From positions 186,001 to 250,000 of the forward strand of contig NZ_FTMY01000004.1 in NCBI RefSeq assembly GCF_900156165.1: a stretch of DNA of 64,000 bases, given 5' to 3'. Numbering within the stretch: position 1 is the stretch's first letter; every line of letters starts with the position of its first letter. This stretch comes from Pseudacidovorax sp. RU35E (GTDB lineage: Bacteria > Pseudomonadota > Gammaproteobacteria > Burkholderiales > Burkholderiaceae_C). Of this stretch, positions 59,165 to 64,000 are shown piece after piece. The position numbers and the translations under genes were made by a program. The notes below the pieces were generated by a model. That model had not been told where the DNA came from and made no database searches. It worked only from the letters and a program-made list of their open reading frames with translations.

Positions 59165-60168
59165 ACGCCGTTTCGAACCCGAACCCCCACGGCGCCGCCC
59201 GCGCCCTGCGCGTGGAGCAGAAGGCCACCGACCTCGCGTCGCTGCAGCTCGCCCTCGTCGACCAGCCGCCGCCCACGCCGGCCGCGGGCATGGCGGTGGT
59301 GCAGATCGGTGCCGCCGCCGTCAACCCGAGCGACGTGAAGGCCACGCTGGGCCTGATGCCCAAGGCCGTGTGGCCGCGCACGCCGGGCCGCGACTTTGCG
59401 GGCACCGTGATCGCCGGGCCCAGCGCCTGGATCGGCCGCGAGGTGTATGGCTCCGGCGGCGATGTGGGCATCACCCGCGACGGCTCGCATGCGCGCTACC
59501 TGCTGCTGCCCGAAGCCGCCTTGCGCGAACGCCCCCGCAACATCTCGATGGACGAAGCCGGCGCCGTGGGCGTGCCCTTCGTGACGGCCTACGAGGGCTT
59601 CCGTCGCAGCGGCATGCCGCAGGCGGGCCAGGTGGTGCTGGTGCTGGGCGCCAACGGCAAGGTGGGTCAGGCGGCGGTGCAGCTCGCGGCCCAGGGCGGC
59701 GCGAAGGTGATCGCCGTGCAGCGCCGGCCCGGGCCCTTCGAGGGCTTCGCCTGCGCGCCAGTGGATGTCATCGATGCCAGCCACGAAGACGTGGCCGCGC
59801 GCGTGCTCGAACTCACCGGCGGGCGCGGGGCCGACGTGGTCTACAACACCGTGGGCAGCGCCTACTTCGAGGCCGCCAACAAGGCCATGGCCAAGGGTGC
59901 GACGCAGATCTTCATCGCGACGCACGACCGCGCGGTGCCCTTTGACATCTTTGCTTTCTACCGGGGCATGCACACCTACGTCGGCATCGACTCGCTGGCC
60001 ATGGACTGCGTGGCCTCGACGGCGCAGCTGGACGCGATGCGCGAGGGTTTCGAGCGCGGCACGCTCAAGCCCTTTGCGGTGGCGCGCAGCTTCGGGCTGG
60101 ACGAGGCGCTGCAGGCCTACCGGCAGGTGCTGTCGGGCAGCACCGACCGCGTGGTGCTGCGGCCCTGA
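59161..60168 (+). CDS. Quinone-oxidoreductase-like medium-chain dehydrogenase
   Basis: The protein has 335 residues. It lacks the zinc ligands of classical alcohol dehydrogenases (AAVNPSDVKATLG instead of the Cys motif) and has the NADPH motif VLVLGANGKVGQAAVQLAAQGG and the GRGADVVYNTVGS segment, like zeta-crystallin/quinone reductases. It would reduce quinones or enones with NADPH, possibly the double bond of the ring-fission product, standing in for a maleylacetate reductase (inference). It overlaps the BKACE gene by four bases (ATGA). Confidence 0.85.
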   Translation: MNAVSNPNPHGAARALRVEQKATDLASLQLALVDQPPPTPAAGMAVVQIGAAAVNPSDVKATLGLMPKAVWPRTPGRDFAGTVIAGPSAWIGREVYGSGGDVGITRDGSHARYLLLPEAALRERPRNISMDEAGAVGVPFVTAYEGFRRSGMPQAGQVVLVLGANGKVGQAAVQLAAQGGAKVIAVQRRPGPFEGFACAPVDVIDASHEDVAARVLELTGGRGADVVYNTVGSAYFEAANKAMAKGATQIFIATHDRAVPFDIFAFYRGMHTYVGIDSLAMDCVASTAQLDAMREGFERGTLKPFAVARSFGLDEALQAYRQVLSGSTDRVVLRP

Positions 60169-60190
60169 CGCCGGCACGGAGACGACCGCC

Positions 60191-60556
60191 ATGCACGTCA
60201 CCCGCTTCGACCAGGCGCCCACCTATGAGGCGCCCCGGCATTTCGACATGCGCTGCCTGCGCCTGCAGGGCAAGGAGGCCGGGCCCTCCGAACAGATGTG
60301 GATGGGCATGAGCCAGATCCTGCCCGGTGGCCACACCGGCCTGGACGGCTCGCCCATGGAAAAACTCTACCTCGTGCTCGAAGGCCGGCTCACCGTCATC
60401 GGCGAGCTCGATGGCCAGACCGAGGAGCACGAGCTCGGCCCCTACGACTCCTGCTGCTTCGCGCCGGGCGAGAAGCGGCAGCTGGTCAACCGCAGCAACC
60501 GGCCGGTGCTGGTGGCGCTGGTGATGCCGCACGAGCCGCCAGGGCCAAAGACTTAG
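60191..60556 (+). CDS. Small cupin-domain protein
   Basis: The protein has 121 residues as a single cupin barrel. It has MSQILPGGHTGLDGSPMEKLYLVLEGRLTVIGELDG as motif 1 (His and Glu present) and PYDSCCFAPGEKRQLVNRSNRPVLVALVMPH as motif 2, with a weaker metal site. It has no signal peptide. It follows the quinone-reductase-like gene after 22 bases and so belongs to the operon. It may be an isomerase, dioxygenase or sensor domain for a pathway intermediate; the sequence does not decide. Confidence 0.82.
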   Translation: MHVTRFDQAPTYEAPRHFDMRCLRLQGKEAGPSEQMWMGMSQILPGGHTGLDGSPMEKLYLVLEGRLTVIGELDGQTEEHELGPYDSCCFAPGEKRQLVNRSNRPVLVALVMPHEPPGPKT

Positions 60557-60613
60557 CGCAGCCCCAACGGCTGATCGCCCATCCCCCACAGAAGACAAAG
60601 ACGGAGACAAGAC

Positions 60614-61603
60614 ATGACCTTCCCCTCGACCCGCGGCTTCGGCCGCCGCCTCTTCATCGCCGGCGCCCTGGCTGCCACGGCCTTTGCCTCTGCACACGCC
60701 CAGGGCGACTGGCCGCGCGGCCAGACCATCCGGCTGATCGTGCCGTTCACGGCCGGCAGCGGCACCGACATCGTGGCCCGGCTGGTGGCCGAGCGATTGG
60801 GCCCCGCGCTCGGCACCTCGGTGGTGGTCGAGAACAAGCCCGGCGCCGGCGGCACGCTGGGCGCGGTGCAGGTGGCGCGTGCGCCGGCCGACGGCTACAC
60901 GCTGCTGGTGCATTCGGCGGGGCACCTGGTCAACCCGTCGATCTATCCCAACCTGAGCTACGACACGCTCAAGGACTTCGCCGGCATCACGCCCATGGCC
61001 AGCCTGCCCAATGTGCTGGTCACGTCGCCCGGCAAGTTCGCCGACGTGAAGGACCTGGTCGCGCAGGTCAAGGCCAAGCCGGGTGGCTTCAACTACGCCT
61101 CGGCCGGCAATGGCTCGGCCACGCACATGAATGCTGAGGTTTTCCGCCTGGCGGCGGGCATCCAGGCGCAGCATGTGCCCTTCCGCGGCACGCCCGAGGC
61201 CATGACCGAGGTGATGGGCGGGCGCGTGGACTGGTTCTTCGCGCCCATGGTGTCGGCGCTGCCGCTCATCAAGGACGGCAAGCTCAAGGCACTGGCCGTG
61301 GGCACGGGCAAGCGCTCGTCGGTGCAGCCGGACCTGCCCACCACGGTGGAGGCCGGCGTGCCTGGCTCGGAGTACCTGTTCTGGGTCGGCCTGTTCGCGC
61401 CGGCCAAGACGCCGCGGCCCGTGATCGACCGCCTGCAGGCCGAGGTCGCAAAGATCATGGCCGCGCCCGACCTCAAGGACCGCCTCGACAAGCTGGGCGC
61501 CGAGCCCTTCACCATGCCCTCGGCCCAGTTCGACACCTTCCTGGCGGACGAGACGGCCAAGAGCGCGCGCATCGTCAAGGCCTCCGGCATCAAGGTCGAC
61601 TGA
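60614..61603 (+). CDS. Bug-family periplasmic receptor of the hydroxyquinol operon
   Basis: The protein has 329 residues. The signal peptide GRRLFIAGALAATAFASAHAQ is followed by IRLIVPFTAGSGTDIVARLVAERLG, VVENKPGAGGTLG, HVPFRGTPEAMTEVMGG and LFWVGLFAPAKTPRPV, the full Bug pattern. It probably captures the aromatic acid or a precursor used by this operon. It follows the cupin gene after 57 bases, with GGAGACAAGAC as ribosome site. Confidence 0.9.
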   Translation: MTFPSTRGFGRRLFIAGALAATAFASAHAQGDWPRGQTIRLIVPFTAGSGTDIVARLVAERLGPALGTSVVVENKPGAGGTLGAVQVARAPADGYTLLVHSAGHLVNPSIYPNLSYDTLKDFAGITPMASLPNVLVTSPGKFADVKDLVAQVKAKPGGFNYASAGNGSATHMNAEVFRLAAGIQAQHVPFRGTPEAMTEVMGGRVDWFFAPMVSALPLIKDGKLKALAVGTGKRSSVQPDLPTTVEAGVPGSEYLFWVGLFAPAKTPRPVIDRLQAEVAKIMAAPDLKDRLDKLGAEPFTMPSAQFDTFLADETAKSARIVKASGIKVD

Positions 61604-61621
61604 GCCCGGAGCCGCCTCGCC

Positions 61622-63673
61622 ATGAAGCGCTTCAGCCTGGGCGGCAACGCCGCCGCCACGACGACTTCTGACACGCCCCGCTACCGCCACTGGTGCGACC
61701 CCGCCTGCGGCCATGAGGCCGAGCCCGAGCCGCCGCGCCGGCAGTTCCTGCGCAGCTCGCTGGGCCTGGCCACGGCCGGCGGCGTCGCGGGCCTGGGCCT
61801 GGGCGGTGCGCTGGCCGGCTGTGCCAGCACCGCACCCGCCGGCCCGGCCGACGTGGTGCTGCTCAACGCCCGCATCGCCACGGTGGACCCCAAGCGCCCG
61901 CGCGCCCAGGCGCTGGCCATCGTGGGCGAGCAGTTCGCCGCCGTGGGCAGCGATGCCGACATGCAGCGCTGGATCGGCCCGCGCACCCGCGTCATCGACG
62001 CGCAGGGCCGCACCGTGGTGCCGGGCCTCATCGACTCGCATGCGCACTTCATCCGCGGCGGGCTCACCTACACGCAGGAGCTGCGCTGGGACGGCGTGCC
62101 CTCGCTGGCCGATGCGCTGGTCATGCTGCGCGACCAGGCGCGGCGCACGCAGCCGCCGCACTGGGTGCAGGTGGTGGGTGGCTTCTCGCCCTACCAGTTC
62201 CGCGAGAAGCGGCTGCCCACGCTGCAGGAGATCAATGCCGCCACCGGCGATGTGCCCTGCTTCGTCATGAACCTGTACGACCGCGCCTTCCTGAACCGCG
62301 CGGCGCTGCGGGTGCTGGGCTTCGACCGCAACACGCCCAACCCCATCGGCAGCGTGCTGGAGAAGGACGCTGCCGGCAACCCGACCGGCCTGGTGGTCAA
62401 CACCACCAGCCTGGGCGGCCTCGTGGCCCTGTTCGCGCGCGTGCCGAAGCTCTCGGACGACGACCAGGCGCTGTCGACCCAGCTCTACATGCGCGAGATG
62501 AACCGCCTGGGCCTGACCAGCGTGGTCGATGCCGGCGGCGGCGGGCAGAACTACCCCGAGCACTACAGCGGCATCGCCCAGCTCGCGGCCGAGCGCAAGA
62601 TGACGCTGCGCATCTCGTACAACCTGTTCGCGCAGCGCCCGGGGCAGGAGCTGGCCGACTACCAGGCCTGGTCGCAGCGCGTCGCGCCCGGCCAGGGCGA
62701 CGACTGGCTGCGCATGGTGGGCGCGGGCGAATACATCCTGTGGGCCGCCACCGACCCGGCCAACTTCGGCAAGAGCGTCGCGCCCGCCCCGGCCATCATG
62801 GAAAGCAAGCTCACCGAGGTGGCGACCTACCTCGTGGGCAAGGGCTGGCCGATCCGCATGCATGCCAGCTACGACAGCACGGCCACGCGCATCCTCGACG
62901 TGCTGGAGAAGGTCAACCGCGACGTGCCGATGAAGAATGTGCGCTGGGCGCTGGACCACTGCGAGACGCTGTCGCCGCGCTCCATGGAGCGCGTGGCCGC
63001 CATGGGCGGACGCATCGCCATCCAGAACCGCATGTCGCTGGACGGCGAGGTCTTCGCGCAGACCTGGGGCCGCGAGGCCGCGGCCGATGCGCCCGCCATC
63101 GGCCGCATGCGCGCCATGGGCCTGCCCGTGGCCTGCGGCACCGATTCGAGCCGCGCCACCAGCTACAACCCGTGGGTCTCGCTGCACTGGCTGGTCACGG
63201 GCAAGACCATGGGCGACACGCGCCTGAATGCCGACCGCAACCTGGTCAGCCGCGACGAGGCGCTGCGTATGTGGACGTTGGAGGGCGCCGCCCTGACCGG
63301 CGACGAGGCCCGCAAAGGCAGCATCCAGCCCGGCAAGCTGGCCGACTTCGCGCTGCTGTCGGACGACTACTTCGCCGTGCCCGAAGACGACATCCGCGAC
63401 ATCACCGCCGTGCTGACGGTGGTGGGCGGCGCGGTGGTGCACGGCAGCGGCGCCTTTGCCGCGCAGGCGCCGGCCGTGGTCAAGCCCATGCCCGACTGGC
63501 TGCCGGTGAACGTGTACGGCGGCTACCAGCAGCGGCGCAAGAGCGGTATGGCGCAGGCGCCCGGTGCGGCCGGGATGCATGGCGCCGGCTGCTGCGCCGG
63601 GTCGGCGTCGGCGCCGATCATCGTGGGCGACCGGGGGAACTGGCGCATGAGCTGCGGCTGCGCGGTGGTGTAG
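61622..63673 (+). CDS. Exported YtcJ-like amidohydrolase with cysteine-rich tail
   Basis: The protein has 683 residues. After 45 residues that include HWCDPACGHE comes a Tat-like signal RRQFLRSSLGLATAGGVAGLGLGGALAGC ending in a lipobox (LAGC), unusually far from the N-terminus. The amidohydrolase-3 (YtcJ) domain follows, with metal motifs LIDSHAHFIRGG (His-x-His), MHASYDSTATRI, LDHCETLSP and ACGTDSSRATS. The last 40 residues are odd, with GAGCCAGSASAP and MSCGCAVV, giving four cysteines in two pairs. It may hydrolyse an amide or ester of the aromatic substrate outside the cytoplasm. It is the last gene of the operon. Confidence 0.87.
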   Translation: MKRFSLGGNAAATTTSDTPRYRHWCDPACGHEAEPEPPRRQFLRSSLGLATAGGVAGLGLGGALAGCASTAPAGPADVVLLNARIATVDPKRPRAQALAIVGEQFAAVGSDADMQRWIGPRTRVIDAQGRTVVPGLIDSHAHFIRGGLTYTQELRWDGVPSLADALVMLRDQARRTQPPHWVQVVGGFSPYQFREKRLPTLQEINAATGDVPCFVMNLYDRAFLNRAALRVLGFDRNTPNPIGSVLEKDAAGNPTGLVVNTTSLGGLVALFARVPKLSDDDQALSTQLYMREMNRLGLTSVVDAGGGGQNYPEHYSGIAQLAAERKMTLRISYNLFAQRPGQELADYQAWSQRVAPGQGDDWLRMVGAGEYILWAATDPANFGKSVAPAPAIMESKLTEVATYLVGKGWPIRMHASYDSTATRILDVLEKVNRDVPMKNVRWALDHCETLSPRSMERVAAMGGRIAIQNRMSLDGEVFAQTWGREAAADAPAIGRMRAMGLPVACGTDSSRATSYNPWVSLHWLVTGKTMGDTRLNADRNLVSRDEALRMWTLEGAALTGDEARKGSIQPGKLADFALLSDDYFAVPEDDIRDITAVLTVVGGAVVHGSGAFAAQAPAVVKPMPDWLPVNVYGGYQQRRKSGMAQAPGAAGMHGAGCCAGSASAPIIVGDRGNWRMSCGCAVV

Positions 63674-63691
63674 ACCGGCGATAGTGGCGGC

Positions 63692-64000
63692 ATGAACATC
63701 CTCATCACCGGCGGCGCAGGCTTCCTCGGCACCCTGCTGGCGCGCAGCCTGCTGCAACGCGGCAGCCTGTGCGGCCAGCCCATCGACACGCTCACCCTGG
63801 CCGACCTGCATCCGGTCGGCGATCCCGCCCTGATGGCGGACCCGCGGGTCAAGTGCGAGGCCGGCGACCTGCTGGAGCGGCTGGACGGCCTGATGGTGGG
63901 CGACCATGACGCCGTCTTCCACCTGGCCTCGGCCGTGTCGGGCGAATGCGAGGCGGACTTCGAACTGGGCCTGCGCAGCAACCTCGAAGCCACGCGACGC
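63692..64000 (+). CDS. NAD-dependent epimerase/dehydratase family protein, 5' part
   Basis: The first 103 residues are present and the frame is open at the window edge. MNILITGGAGFLGTLLARSLLQRG is a full Rossmann motif, followed by LTLADLHPV, VKCEAGDLLE and VFHLASAVSGECEADFELGLRSNLEATRR, the extended-SDR pattern. The arrangement resembles D-erythronate dehydrogenase (DenD) and related sugar-acid dehydrogenases, but the catalytic Tyr-x3-Lys lies beyond the window. It starts 18 bases after the amidohydrolase stop and may belong to the same operon or begin a new one. Confidence 0.85.
   Translation, partial: MNILITGGAGFLGTLLARSLLQRGSLCGQPIDTLTLADLHPVGDPALMADPRVKCEAGDLLERLDGLMVGDHDAVFHLASAVSGECEADFELGLRSNLEATRR

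Noticed and set aside
60065-63922. Minus-strand open frame of 1285 codons
   Set aside because: It is antisense to the well-supported cupin, Bug receptor and amidohydrolase genes, and its protein is a His/Gly/Arg/Ala-rich shadow typical of the third frame in GC-rich DNA.

Overview
The window is a high-GC chromosomal segment from a betaproteobacterium, most likely a member of the Comamonadaceae (Variovorax/Acidovorax-like). The grounds are the five Bug-type periplasmic receptors, the CoA-dependent aromatic degradation genes, the density of LysR/LacI-controlled catabolic operons, and two copies of an intergenic repeat (GGACCCCCACGCT...TCACTTCGTGTA...) that I associate with that family from memory. 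I see no tRNA, rRNA, phage, CRISPR array or intact insertion sequence.

Layout. 1-2810: 3' end of a nitroreductase and a lipoprotein-type gamma-glutamyltransferase. 2833-7730: a Bug receptor / fumarase-superfamily lyase / class III aminotransferase operon divergent from a LysR gene, with a perfect 15-bp palindrome between them. 7831-9255: a GAF-PAS-GGDEF protein. 9217-13116: a bufferin-type copper-peptide operon (BufA precursor, DUF692 BufB, DUF2063 BufC, DoxX-like BufD), divergent from an ECF sigma factor and its NrsF-type membrane anti-sigma factor. Both sides carry a GTAACC-N16-(C/T)GAA promoter. 13123-17815: a tcuAB-like tricarballylate/citrate oxidation operon with a Bug receptor and LysR regulator. 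17816-18857: a gene-free kilobase holding two inverted copies of a palindrome-bounded repeat and a REP-like repeat. 18858-26697: a seven-gene aerobic 2-aminobenzoyl-CoA (anthranilate) operon ending at a clear terminator. 26885-28095: two small envelope proteins.

28203-37200: a nine-gene ABC-transporter sugar operon (binding protein, two permeases, ATPase, two dehydrogenases, PfkB kinase, LacD-like aldolase, enolase-superfamily enzyme) divergent from a LacI gene, with operator-like palindromes. 38433-45055: a sugar-acid operon (IlvD-family dehydratase, HpcH/HpaI aldolase, two Bug receptors, TauE/SafE permease) divergent from a second LacI gene, with a perfect 19-bp palindrome. 45075-48151: a GGDEF/EAL protein and an orphan pseudopilin. 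48492-51649: an ankyrin protein, then an overlapping trio of CoA-transferase, thiol dioxygenase and enoyl-CoA hydratase. 51676-55062: a DUF1800-DUF1501 pair preceded by a 40-bp imperfect palindrome. 55359-63673: a third LacI regulator with two near-identical operators, divergent from a hydroxyquinol dioxygenase / SDR / BKACE / quinone-oxidoreductase-like / cupin / Bug / amidohydrolase operon. 63692-64000: the start of an NAD-dependent epimerase cut by the window edge.

Most operons follow one pattern: a dedicated regulator, a divergent operon, one uptake component and a short catabolic pathway. The closest thing to an unusual biological system is the bufferin cluster with its own sigma/anti-sigma switch. 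The long palindrome in front of the DUF1800-DUF1501 pair and the double palindrome-bounded repeat are the most interesting signals that the genes do not explain. All functions are inferred from sequence reading alone; no database search was run.
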